Below, piece after piece: positions 16,193 through 24,734 of a stretch of 49,936 nucleotides of DNA. Source of the DNA: an uncultured Lachnospiraceae bacterium (GTDB lineage: Bacteria > Bacillota_A > Clostridia > Lachnospirales > Lachnospiraceae); NCBI GenBank assembly GCA_910577835.1, contig CAJTOU010000024.1, forward strand, positions 1-49,936, given 5' to 3'. Made by a program: the position numbers and the translations under genes. Each line of letters opens with the position of its first letter. The first letter of the stretch is position 1. The notes below the pieces were generated by a model. That model worked only from the letters and a program-made list of their open reading frames with translations, made no database searches and was not told where the DNA came from.

Positions 16193-17047
16193 ATGATAAA
16201 CAAGACAGATATTTATGAAAAATCCGGCTATTTGAACAGCGATTTTAAAATATTTCATCTCACCTATGCAAAAACAGAAGAAATTCCTTTTCACTATCAC
16301 GATTTTCATAAAATACTAATTTTCATTCATGGAAATATAAATTACAATATTGAAGGTCGAAGTTTTCGACTGCTTCCCGACGATATTGTTTTTGTTCATG
16401 CAGGTGATGTTCATCGGCCTGAGCTGACAAAACATTCTGATTATGAGCGCATTATTATATACATATCCGAACATTATATTCATTCCTTTGAACAGCGCTG
16501 TTTTTCTTCAAATCTGCATTTTTCCCTGTCAGATTTTTCTTCAAATGTTCTGCGCCCGTCTATGCACACAAATGCAAATCTGATTCACTCTATTTACCGT
16601 CTGCATGATGCAGTATCTGAAAATGAATTTGGCAGTGAGCTGTACAAGGAAGCTGTTTTTTCAGAATTTTTTGTTTTATTGGTAAGAGCAGTCTTAAAAA
16701 ATATGATTGAATTCGGTGATATGATTAGCTGCGATGAAAAACTGTTCCACATAATTGACTATATAAACACTCATCTTACAGAAGACATTCATATTGACAC
16801 ACTTGCTTCTTCGCTATATTTGAGCCGTTCCAGATTAATGCATTTTTTTAAGGAAAAAACCGGCGCAAGTCTTGGACAGTATATAAGCAATAAAAGATTA
16901 ATTCTTGCAAGACATCTGATAGAAAGCGGGTGCAGCCGTACAGAAGCATGTTTTCAATGCGGCTATAAAAATTATTCCACCTTTACAAGAGCCTATAACA
17001 AGCAATTGAAAAATCTTTGCAGCTATGACAAGGACTCTTCCTCCTGA
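16193..17047 (+). CDS. AraC-family transcriptional regulator with N-terminal cupin
   Basis: 284 residues. The N-terminal cupin-like sensing domain (about 25-110) includes PFHYHDFHKILIFIHG and LLPDDIVFVHAGDVHRP. The C-terminal double helix-turn-helix (about 190-280) includes LASSLYLSRSRLMHFFKEKTG and CGYKNYSTFTRAYNKQ. Such proteins usually bind a small sugar-like ligand and activate a nearby operon. No sugar transport genes lie next to it. AAAGGAGATTATT precedes the ATG. It converges with the patatin gene and overlaps its 3' end by 25 bp, so its target is not obvious from context. Confidence 0.93.
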   Translation: MINKTDIYEKSGYLNSDFKIFHLTYAKTEEIPFHYHDFHKILIFIHGNINYNIEGRSFRLLPDDIVFVHAGDVHRPELTKHSDYERIIIYISEHYIHSFEQRCFSSNLHFSLSDFSSNVLRPSMHTNANLIHSIYRLHDAVSENEFGSELYKEAVFSEFFVLLVRAVLKNMIEFGDMISCDEKLFHIIDYINTHLTEDIHIDTLASSLYLSRSRLMHFFKEKTGASLGQYISNKRLILARHLIESGCSRTEACFQCGYKNYSTFTRAYNKQLKNLCSYDKDSSS

Positions 17048-17910
17048 ACTTTTCTTTTAAATGATGTTGTCAGATATGTCAGCATATCATCATAGCACTC
17101 TCTGGCGGTTTCATAGCCTGATTCATACAGTGCCTCCAGCTTTTTTTCATCCTTTTCAAGTCTTTTTATTTTTACCTTTTCTTGTGGCCGTATCACAAAA
17201 ATATGTCCTGCCTGCTCATGTTTTTCAATAAATTCCAAAGTCCTGTTATATATGATATGCCGCTTCTTTATTGCTTCTACAAGATTTGGATATTTTTTAT
17301 ATTTCTTTTCTATAATATGTATCATTTTGCTTGGCTCTTTCCGATATTCCCTATCCCTTGTCAAAATAATCACATTTTTCTTATTCCCGTCTTTTAAAGA
17401 CTTTATTATCGGAATAGAATCGCTTACTCCACCATCAAGATATTTTCCTCCATTAATATCCACCAGCCTTGCCAACAATGGAAGTGAACTGGAAGCCCAT
17501 ATATATTCCGTATCCTTTGGCAAATGTTTCACTTTGAAATACTCTGCCTTTCCTGATTCACAATTTGTTGCCACTGCATAAAATTCTGTATGACTTTTTT
17601 CAAATGTTTCATAATCATATGGGTACAGTTTTTCAGGAAGAGTTTTTAGCTGAAATTCTTTCCCGAAATAATCTCCAGTAGTAATCAGGCTGTAAAGGCT
17701 GGCAAAGTGTTTATCACCTCTGTATTTTGTATTTACTGTGTAGGTTCTGCCTTTCTGCTTTGCAAGATAATTGGAGGCATTGCCGGTACCGGCGGAAACA
17801 GCGTAGATTTTTTCAAATTCTATTTTTTTGTCCAGAAAATAATCAAGTACTCCGGAGGTAAATAGACCTCTCATGCCGCCGCCTTCTAAAATTAGTGATG
17901 AATGATACAT
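17023..17910 (-). CDS. Patatin-like phospholipase
   Basis: 295 residues, cytosolic (no signal peptide). The oxyanion loop EGGGMRG is near residue 13, the nucleophile elbow is AVSAGTGN (GxSxG-like, with Ala/Val before Ser as in several bacterial patatins), and the catalytic Asp lies in YLDGGVSDSIP. The family hydrolyses acyl esters of lipids with a Ser-Asp dyad. It resembles the YjjU/RssA type of bacterial patatins in size. The ATG at 17910 has AGGAGG 12 nt upstream, slightly long spacing; the frame extends to 17994 but that part runs into the repeat element and is not supported. Confidence 0.92.
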   Translation of the reverse strand: MYHSSLILEGGGMRGLFTSGVLDYFLDKKIEFEKIYAVSAGTGNASNYLAKQKGRTYTVNTKYRGDKHFASLYSLITTGDYFGKEFQLKTLPEKLYPYDYETFEKSHTEFYAVATNCESGKAEYFKVKHLPKDTEYIWASSSLPLLARLVDINGGKYLDGGVSDSIPIIKSLKDGNKKNVIILTRDREYRKEPSKMIHIIEKKYKKYPNLVEAIKKRHIIYNRTLEFIEKHEQAGHIFVIRPQEKVKIKRLEKDEKKLEALYESGYETARECYDDMLTYLTTSFKRKVQEEESLS

Positions 17911-17950
17911 AGATGTGTTTGACCTCCTTTTTGTGGGTGTTTGTTTGAGT

Positions 17951-18208
17951 GACGCAGAAGAATGTGGGGGGGGGAGAGTGAGGCAAATTCCCATTCCATG
18001 GCCTTGGAGAATTCTAAGTTTCTAATATTTCGCTAAAAACATTTCTGCCAAGTGGACAACTCGCCTTGATATTTTTCATAAATTGTAATTTTTTGCGGCT
18101 CAGACAGTCCCCTTGACAGAAATAACGCAAAATATCAGAAATTAAGAATCTCCAAAGGTCATTCCATAAGGAATCTGCCTCACTCTCCCCCACATTCTTC
18201 TACTGTGC
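17951..18208 (+). repeat. Long hairpin repeat, copy 1
   Basis: About 258 bp. Outer ends GACGCAG ... CTGTGC enclose arms of about 75-80 bp that are complementary to each other (left arm from 17958, right arm to about 18200, roughly 80% pairing by eye). The left arm has a run of nine G opposite five C. The centre (about 18031-18128) holds a further stem and a loop containing CAACTCGCCTTGAT and TTTTTTGCGGCTCA. The same centre is found inverted in copy 2 at 18491-18733, while the arms differ. No reading frame is supported. Confidence 0.85.
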
Positions 18209-18490
18209 TTCATAAATAATAAAATACTGTAAATTTTATATTTGTTGACTTTTAATGAGATTTTCTACTGTTTGACTAAAAATATTTTAAACTTAAAAGC
18301 AGTTTAAATTTTGAAATATTTATATACTGATTTATGACTTTTAATTAAGAATAAGAATTTTACAAAAACAACTCAACTTTTTAAAACAAAAATGATAACT
18401 TTGCAAACAAGAATTAACTTTTTACTCCTTCATTCCAAAGATTATCAACTATCAAATATTTTCATAAATAAGTAAATTTTTACTAATACA
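18209..18490. other. Gene-free A/T-rich spacer between the two inverted hairpin repeats
   Basis: 282 bp of very A/T-rich sequence with short homopolymers and no credible reading frame, RNA or terminator. It is bounded by the two inverted copies of the hairpin repeat. Confidence 0.6.
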
Positions 18491-18733
18491 CAGCAATCGG
18501 GAGTGTGCAAGGTTCTCCTGTTCCCTGTGGAGCAGTTTTTAGAAACTCTTACTGCCTGTGGTTCTGCGTTATCTGTGTCAGGGGTACTGTTTGAGCCTCA
18601 AAAAATTTCAGCTTATGAAAACCATCAAGGCGAGTTGACCCCTGATACAGATGCTTTTAGCAGAATCGCAGACAGTTAGAGCTTCTAAACTGCGCAACGG
18701 GAACAGGAGAACCTTGCACACTCCCGACTGCGT
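18491..18733 (-). repeat. Long hairpin repeat, copy 2 (inverted)
   Basis: About 243 bp in opposite orientation to copy 1. The outer 27 bp of its arms (from CGGGAGTGTGCAAGG) match each other perfectly, and complementarity continues to the core. The core, read on the minus strand, has GCTAAAAGCATCTG at one end and CAGATAACGCA at the other. It contains the stem TCAGGGGT/ACCCCTGA and the loop CAACTCGCCTTGAT shared exactly with copy 1. Arm sequence is largely different from copy 1 yet stays self-complementary. Confidence 0.85.
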
Positions 18734-18760
18734 CATTCCCCACAAAAACTTCCTTATCTC

Positions 18761-19678
18761 TTATTTCAAAAACCCATTTACAATCTGCTCCTCCGCCTCA
18801 TCTTCCGTAAGCCCCAGTGTCATAAGCTTCACAATCTGTTCCCCTGCAATTTTTCCAATCGCCGCCTCATGAATCAGCTCCGCCTCCAAATCATTCGCCG
18901 TAATCTCCGGCACCGCACTGATATGCGCTCTGTCCATAATAATCGCATCACATTCCGTATGTCCTGCACATTTATTATTTCCATTTATCTTTGACACAAA
19001 TAACTGAGAAGAATCATCCTTTGCCACCGACCGCGAAATCACATTCGTACTGGACCCTTCTCCATCCATATCAACTTCAAACTCCGTCTTTGCATACTGC
19101 CTGCCATGTGTCATAATTTTTTCTGTAATCACAATACGTGCATTTGCTCCAAGCTTTGCCTTTGTCACCCTTTCTGTTGAATCAATTCCCCGAATCTGAA
19201 CTGTTTCCATTTCCATAAATCCTCCGTCTTCAATATACACAATCGTCTGAGGATTCATTACATTTTCTCCAGTTCCTTCACCTGAGCCATAATGCTTCTC
19301 CACATATTTTATATGAGCATTTTTTCCGATATGGAAGGTATGAATTCCATCATGTTTTGTCAGCTTATTACCACCATTGTGTATTCCGCAGCCGGCCACA
19401 ATCACAACATCACAGTCATCACCTATATAAAAATCATTATATACCATATCCTGCAATCCGCTCTGGCTTAACAATACAGGAATATGTACACTCTCTTTTT
19501 TTGTACCGGGCTTTATAATAATATCAATTCCCGGCTGGTCCTCCTTTGTAACAATATCAATATTCGCAGTTGTATTTCTGCTGTCCAGACCGCCATTTGC
19601 CCTGATATTATACGCTCCGGCAGGCACCTCATGAAGCCCTGCCACCTGTTCCAATAAGGTTTTTTGTATTTCATCCAT
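18761..19678 (-). CDS. SufB/SufD-like Fe-S cluster scaffold (SMS-type)
   Basis: 305 residues, much shorter than SufB (~470) or SufD (~420), and paired only with a SufC-type ATPase, as in the minimal two-gene SMS systems of anaerobes. The right-handed beta-helix core is rich in V/I/T strands. Conserved features include VIVAGCGIHNGG and NKCAGHTECDAI, the latter matching the CxGHxECD-like motif of SufB, and a C-terminal helical part (TANDLEAELIHEAAIGKI). It should assemble Fe-S clusters with the ATPase encoded 17 nt upstream. AGGTGT precedes the ATG at 19678. Confidence 0.9.
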   Translation of the reverse strand: MDEIQKTLLEQVAGLHEVPAGAYNIRANGGLDSRNTTANIDIVTKEDQPGIDIIIKPGTKKESVHIPVLLSQSGLQDMVYNDFYIGDDCDVVIVAGCGIHNGGNKLTKHDGIHTFHIGKNAHIKYVEKHYGSGEGTGENVMNPQTIVYIEDGGFMEMETVQIRGIDSTERVTKAKLGANARIVITEKIMTHGRQYAKTEFEVDMDGEGSSTNVISRSVAKDDSSQLFVSKINGNNKCAGHTECDAIIMDRAHISAVPEITANDLEAELIHEAAIGKIAGEQIVKLMTLGLTEDEAEEQIVNGFLK

Positions 19679-19695
19679 GTTTTACACCTCGCTTT

Positions 19696-20415
19696 TTAAT
19701 CTTCATTATAAAACCTGCAGCTTGTGCCTTCGAGCAATTCAGGAAGAATATCCTCCTTCTTTCCAGTCGCTTTTATTTTACCCGCCGCAATGACAATGAT
19801 TTCATCTGCAATATTTAAAATTCTTTCCTGATGAGAAATTATCATAATAGAGTTTTCCTGCTCTCTGTGAAGTTTTTCAAAGACTTTAATCAGATTTTTA
19901 AAACTCCATAAATCGATGCCTGCCTCCGGCTCATCAAAGATAGACAGTGGCATATTCCTTGCAATAATCGTAGCTATTTCAATACGCTTCAATTCACCTC
20001 CAGAAAGGCTTCCGTCTATATCACGGTTAAGATAGTCCCTTGCACACAATCCCACCTCACCCAGATAATCACAGGCGCCTTTTTTGAAATTTTCACCTGC
20101 CGCAAGCTTTAGAAGGTCCTTTACCTTAATTCCCTTAAACCTGACTGGCTGCTGGAAGGCAAAACTGATGCCAAGCTTCGCCCTTTCTGTGATACTCTTA
20201 TCTGTAATATCTTCTCCATTGTAAAAAATTTTCCCTGCCGTTACCTGCTCAATACCTGCAATCAGCTTTGCAAGGGTTGATTTTCCGCTGCCGTTCGGTC
20301 CTGTGATTACCACAAATTTTTTATCATCTATTTTAAGGCTTAAATCCTTTATAATATCCTTTGTACCTCCGTTTTCTTCTGTTACGGAAAAGGATATGTT
20401 CTGTAATTCTAACAT
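19696..20415 (-). CDS. sufC: SufC-like ABC ATPase (SMS-type)
   Basis: 239-residue soluble ABC ATPase that drives the SufB-like partner. Walker A GPNGSGKST, signature LSGGELKRIEIA and Walker B LSIFDEPEAGID are intact, and the H-loop His is in MIISHQERIL. AGGAGGAATC precedes the ATG at 20415. No cysteine desulfurase or SufU lies next to it, as expected for the minimal two-component type. Confidence 0.93.
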   Translation of the reverse strand: MLELQNISFSVTEENGGTKDIIKDLSLKIDDKKFVVITGPNGSGKSTLAKLIAGIEQVTAGKIFYNGEDITDKSITERAKLGISFAFQQPVRFKGIKVKDLLKLAAGENFKKGACDYLGEVGLCARDYLNRDIDGSLSGGELKRIEIATIIARNMPLSIFDEPEAGIDLWSFKNLIKVFEKLHREQENSIMIISHQERILNIADEIIVIAAGKIKATGKKEDILPELLEGTSCRFYNED

Positions 20416-20475
20416 GATTCCTCCTAGTATTTATTTCTGGTATATATTTGCTACCGGCATATTATAGCAAATTTT

Positions 20476-20688
20476 TTAAGTATTGTCACTAAAATTATTT
20501 TTTGCAAGCTCCTTCTTCCGGCTTGCCACGATTCCTCCTATCTTTCCGGATTCTTTGGCAGATAAAGACCTCCAGCCGCTTTTTACCACTTTGTCAAGCA
20601 GACCCAGTTCTTCTGCAATTTCATATTTTAACTGTTCTTCTGGTTTAATCTTATGTAAATCGACCTTCTTTTCCTTTTTCTTTCCCAT
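20476..20688 (-). CDS. Alpha/beta-type small acid-soluble spore protein
   Basis: 70 residues. The pattern EQLKYEIAEELGLLDKVVK ... LSAKESGKIGGIVASRKKEL follows the alpha/beta SASP family (KxEIAxELG; xGxIGGxxxxR), with a basic N-terminal tail. SASPs coat and protect DNA in the spore, so the organism is probably able to sporulate. AGGAGG is 5 nt upstream of the ATG. It ends 60 nt before sufC. Confidence 0.85.
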   Translation of the reverse strand: MGKKKEKKVDLHKIKPEEQLKYEIAEELGLLDKVVKSGWRSLSAKESGKIGGIVASRKKELAKNNFSDNT

Positions 20689-21057
20689 AAAAGCCTCCTG
20701 ATACTTATTTTATAGAAAATCAATTCTTAATTTTCTATATGTAGTATTGGTCACTTTGTTTTCATTTATTCCTGTTTTAATATTTCTGATTTAATATTCC
20801 TGTTTTAATATTCATATCTTCTTTTATTTCTTTCAAAAAGCTAAAAAAATCAAAAACTAAACTACTAACATCATGGACTTATATCTGCCGGATAATTATA
20901 ATAGACATTGTAATTACATAAATGCAAGTGCTTGTTTACTCTTACCATTCACATAACTCTTATACAATATGGCAGCAAAAAATATCAGGTTTCCTGTTGC
21001 AGATATCAGGAAATAAACGTATAATGGTATAAAATATAAATGCATTGGAGGAATTTT
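20689..21057. other. Divergent gap between the SASP and GH43 genes
   Basis: 369 bp, A/T-rich, containing the short tandem repeats at 20772-20813. It should contain a sporulation promoter leftward and the GH43 promoter rightward; I could not assign either with confidence. No other gene seen. Confidence 0.5.
20772..20813. repeat. Three 14-bp tandem repeats
   Basis: Units CTGTTTTAATATTT, CTGATTTAATATTC and CTGTTTTAATATTC lie in direct tandem in the divergent intergenic region. Confidence 0.65.
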
Positions 21058-22752
21058 ATGAAACGTTTTAAAAACACATTGTTATGCTTTGGCCTTATCG
21101 GCGCATTAGCTCTGACAGGCTGTGCTTCATCGGACAAAGATTCTGATGAGGGCACACAAAAAACCACATCAAAAAAACCCTCAAAAAAGACAGAAATAGA
21201 AACACCATCTGTAAACAAAATGCTAGGAAATGTTCAGACAGGTCTGACAGGTGTATCTGTACATGACCCTTCTATTTTTAAAGATACTGATGGTACTTAT
21301 TATGTATTCGGTTCTCATCTGGCGCAGGCTTCTTCAAAAGATTTAATCAAATGGAATTATCTCGGCACACAGGGATATACAAACAACACTCTGTATGGGC
21401 CGCTTGCTGAGAGCCTTGTGACCTCTTTTGCGTGGGCAGGCTTAAACGACGAGGATTGCAAGAACGGCTATGCAGTATGGGCTCCAGACATTATCTACAA
21501 TGAATCCTATGAATGGAGTGATGGAACAAAAGGTGCTTATATGATGTATTATTCTACTTCTTCTACCTTCTGCCGCTCCTGTATCGGTTATGGAGTCAGT
21601 AAAAAGGTAGATGGTCCATATGAATATGTTGATACGCTTATTTACTCAGGTTTTACCAAAAACAGCAATCCCGTGACTACTACCAGCAATATGGGCACCA
21701 AAACAGTAGATACACAGTATACAAATACAAATATTGTGGATATTTACAAGCAGGCTACCGGAAAAACGGATATTACAGTAAATGATTTGACAGCTACATA
21801 TTTTAATGGAAATGCTTATAATACAAACCTGTTTCCAAATGCGATTGACCCTACTATTTTCTTTGATACAGAAGGTAAATTCTGGATGACATACGGTTCA
21901 TGGTCCGGTGGTATCTATCTTTTAGAGCTTGACCCGAAAACAGGAAAAACGATTCATCCAACAGAAAATACAGCAGAAGGAAATCATCTGACGGATATTT
22001 ATTTTGGAAAAAAGATTGCCGGAGGTTATGGACAATCCGGCGAAGGTCCTTATATTATGTATGACAAGGAAACAAATTATTATTATCTGTATATGTCGTA
22101 TGGTTTTCTGACTGCCAATGAAGGCTACAATATCAGAATGTTCCGTTCTGAAAAGCCTGATGGTCCATATGTGGATGCTGCCGGAAATGAAGCTACATGG
22201 GGTACCGCCGGACATAATAACGTCGGTGTCAAGGTTATGGGCTCTCACAATCTTCCATGTCTGATGTATAATTATATGGCACCGGGACATAATTCTGCCT
22301 TTGTTGATGATGATGGAAAACGCTATCTTGTTTATCATCAGAGATTCAGTAATGGAAATGAAGCTCATGAATTAAGGATTCATCAAATGCTTATGAATTC
22401 AGAAAACTGGCCTTGTACACTTCCTTATGAATATATGGGAGAAACAATAAAGGCTGATGGATATAAAGCTTCTGATGTAAGCGGAGTTTATTTTGCTGTT
22501 AAACAGGACCCAACAGACAATAAAGAGGCAGTACAGTATGATGCCGTGGAGCTGAAAGAAGATGGTACTCTTTCTGGTTATTTAAATGGTACATGGGATG
22601 TAAAAGACGGTACATCTTATATTCATTTTAAAGTGGGCGCTGCGGACTATCAAGGTGTTATCTGTGAAATGCAGGATGAAAACGGTGTAGACTGTATGGT
22701 TTTCAGTGCGGTTGGAAATAATAATTCCACTCTGTGGGGAACCAAATATTAA
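21058..22752 (+). CDS. Lipoprotein glycoside hydrolase family 43, arabinan-degrading type
   Basis: 564 residues. Lipoprotein signal with lipobox ALTGC (Cys22) and a Lys/Ser/Thr-rich linker to about residue 50. A GH43 five-bladed propeller follows, with the general base Asp70 in VSVHDPSIF, the pKa-tuning Asp264 in NAIDPTIFFD and the general acid Glu329 in GQSGEGPYIMYD. A C-terminal beta domain of about 100 residues (from about 460) resembles the extra module of extracellular endo-1,5-alpha-L-arabinanases. It probably cuts arabinan from plant cell walls at the cell surface. The ATG at 21058 is chosen since GGAGG is 6 nt upstream. It stands alone, without transporters. Confidence 0.92.
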   Translation: MKRFKNTLLCFGLIGALALTGCASSDKDSDEGTQKTTSKKPSKKTEIETPSVNKMLGNVQTGLTGVSVHDPSIFKDTDGTYYVFGSHLAQASSKDLIKWNYLGTQGYTNNTLYGPLAESLVTSFAWAGLNDEDCKNGYAVWAPDIIYNESYEWSDGTKGAYMMYYSTSSTFCRSCIGYGVSKKVDGPYEYVDTLIYSGFTKNSNPVTTTSNMGTKTVDTQYTNTNIVDIYKQATGKTDITVNDLTATYFNGNAYNTNLFPNAIDPTIFFDTEGKFWMTYGSWSGGIYLLELDPKTGKTIHPTENTAEGNHLTDIYFGKKIAGGYGQSGEGPYIMYDKETNYYYLYMSYGFLTANEGYNIRMFRSEKPDGPYVDAAGNEATWGTAGHNNVGVKVMGSHNLPCLMYNYMAPGHNSAFVDDDGKRYLVYHQRFSNGNEAHELRIHQMLMNSENWPCTLPYEYMGETIKADGYKASDVSGVYFAVKQDPTDNKEAVQYDAVELKEDGTLSGYLNGTWDVKDGTSYIHFKVGAADYQGVICEMQDENGVDCMVFSAVGNNNSTLWGTKY

Positions 22753-22778
22753 GCGGTTTTTTACTAATAAAACAAACT

Positions 22779-22832
22779 AAAAAATGGACTGTCATATTAA
22801 TTATATTTACCTAATACGACAGTCCATTTTTT
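22779..22832. terminator. Bidirectional terminator
   Basis: Arms 22779-22793 and 22818-22832 (AAAAAATGGACTGTC and its complement) are perfect over 15 bp with A- and T-tracts at the ends. It serves the GH43 gene and the convergent deacetylase gene. Confidence 0.85.
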
Positions 22833-22888
22833 AATTCAAGCAATCAGTACAAGCCACGTAACCAGCTAAAATTTAATTGTATTGTTTC

Positions 22889-24343
22889 TTAATTTGTTGG
22901 ATAAAAATTAAAATAAGTAACTCCCGGCTTCAGTGTAATGCCTCTTGCCGCTGCCAGCTCGGATACCGTAACTAGTTGATATCCCTTTTCAATAAGCTGT
23001 GGAATTACCTCTATTGCTGCTTCCACAGACCATTCATGAATATCATGCATTAGTATAATACTTCCGTCACGTGCCTCTGAAAGCACAGATTTTACAGTTT
23101 CTTCCTTGCTTTTTGTTTTCCAGTCCAGAGTATCCACAGACCAGTAAATCATAGGAAGTCCCACATTTTTAGTCACTTTTTCTTCATGAATTCCGCTGCC
23201 GTAAGGCGGTCTGAGTGAAATTGCACCATGTCCAATATGACTGGAAATAATATCACTGACTCCCTGAACCTCTGATATAATCTGCTCTGGTGAAAGACTG
23301 TCCAGTTTTGGATGTGTCATCGTATGATTTGAAGTATCACACCCTATGGCATCCATTTTTTTCAAAATCGCATCTGCATCAATATCCTTTTTCAAAAGAC
23401 TGGTGCCACACATAAAAAATGTTGCGTGAGCCTTGTACTTCTCTAAAGCATTCAGCAAATCCATTGTTTTTTCACCCGGTCCATCGTCAAAGGTCAAAGC
23501 AATCATCGGCTTTGTCGGGTCAATTTCTTTTTTCTCAGATATCATAACTCCATTCTCGTCAAAAGTATAAACAGTGATTCCAACTTTTAATTCTCCCACA
23601 GCCATTTCTCCAGTGCTGGTAAAATAATATTTTTTTCCGTTTTCCTCATACCAGCCGGTATGCATTTTGCCATCTGCATTCAGATAATAAGTCTTTCCGC
23701 TTTCCTCATACCAGCCCACAGTCATAATGCCGTTTTCATCAAAATGATATCTGCCCCCATTTGTTTCCTGCCATCCAACTGCCATAACTCCATCACTGTT
23801 AAAATAATAAGTATTTCCTTTTGAAACAACAAAATCATTTGTCACATAGCTTCCGTCTGTCCGTTTAAACCGGTTTTCCTCCCAGTTTCCATATTTGTTC
23901 TCGACTGTAAGAACTGCATCTTGTGTAGAAATTGTAACTTTATCCTTCCATTCTCCCAAAAGCAGGTCTTCCAGCTCAGAATCAAGCTGTACTGTAATTG
24001 GATATTCTCCTTCTGATATTCCATCAGTTTCACAGAAAAGTGTATAACCTTCACCGCTTTCCAGCTTATCCAATAAATCCTTTGCACTGAACTTGTTTTT
24101 GGCATCAAGAATGATTTTTCCTTTGCCTTGAAGGCTTATATCAGCCGTAAATACAGGAATTTCTGACTCCTGCAACATAGAAAAATTTTGTGCTTTAATT
24201 ATAATTTCTACATGCTTTTCCTGTACTCCCGCAAAGGTAGCTCCACACACCAGAACAATCACTGCCGTTAGTATCAGCAGTTTAAGCATCCTGTTCCGAC
24301 GTCGTATTCTCTTTCTTCTGTTTCTTCTTTCCCTTTCGCTCAT
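22889..24343 (-). CDS. Polysaccharide deacetylase with cell-wall-binding repeats
   Basis: 484 residues. A very basic cytoplasmic start (RERRNRRKRIRRRNR) is followed by a membrane anchor at about 21-40. An extracellular region without recognised family (41-165) precedes four to five choline-binding-like repeats (about 166-270, units such as GWYEENGKKYYFTSTGEMAV). The NodB deacetylase domain has TFDDGP (284-289), metal ligands H340 and H344 in SNHTMTH, RPPYGSG and HDIHEWS. It probably removes acetyl groups from peptidoglycan GlcNAc or another wall glycan, giving lysozyme resistance. The ATG at 24343 follows GAGGTGG; the frame upstream to 24391 lacks a ribosome site. Confidence 0.92.
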   Translation of the reverse strand: MSERERRNRRKRIRRRNRMLKLLILTAVIVLVCGATFAGVQEKHVEIIIKAQNFSMLQESEIPVFTADISLQGKGKIILDAKNKFSAKDLLDKLESGEGYTLFCETDGISEGEYPITVQLDSELEDLLLGEWKDKVTISTQDAVLTVENKYGNWEENRFKRTDGSYVTNDFVVSKGNTYYFNSDGVMAVGWQETNGGRYHFDENGIMTVGWYEESGKTYYLNADGKMHTGWYEENGKKYYFTSTGEMAVGELKVGITVYTFDENGVMISEKKEIDPTKPMIALTFDDGPGEKTMDLLNALEKYKAHATFFMCGTSLLKKDIDADAILKKMDAIGCDTSNHTMTHPKLDSLSPEQIISEVQGVSDIISSHIGHGAISLRPPYGSGIHEEKVTKNVGLPMIYWSVDTLDWKTKSKEETVKSVLSEARDGSIILMHDIHEWSVEAAIEVIPQLIEKGYQLVTVSELAAARGITLKPGVTYFNFYPTN

Positions 24344-24734
24344 TTTACATCCACCTCTTTTATCTTTGTGTTCTTTTTCTAAATTTACCATTTTTCTGCT
24401 ATTCTTTACAACCCCAATTTATTTCGTACCTATTATATCACATTTTTTCTTATTTTTTGATGTAAATTTTTGTTTTTTTGTATTTTTATCAATACCTTAC
24501 AGAATATTTTACAGTAAATTTTGTATAACACAAAATAGATAAATTTATTATACAAGATATATATTTATTAAATAATTAATTTTTAATTCTCACATAATAT
24601 TTTTCCAGCTCCAGACTGCACATCCACTCATATAATCTGTTTTTTCACTTTTGTATACAATATAATACAAAGGCTTAACTGCACGATTTCCCATATCAAT
24701 CATATGCTTTCATAAACCATCTTTTCCTCCTAAC
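24344..24734. other. A/T-rich gap upstream of the deacetylase
   Basis: 391 bp, strongly A/T-rich with many ATTTATTA-like stretches; it holds the deacetylase promoter region. I see no gene or strong hairpin. Confidence 0.4.
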
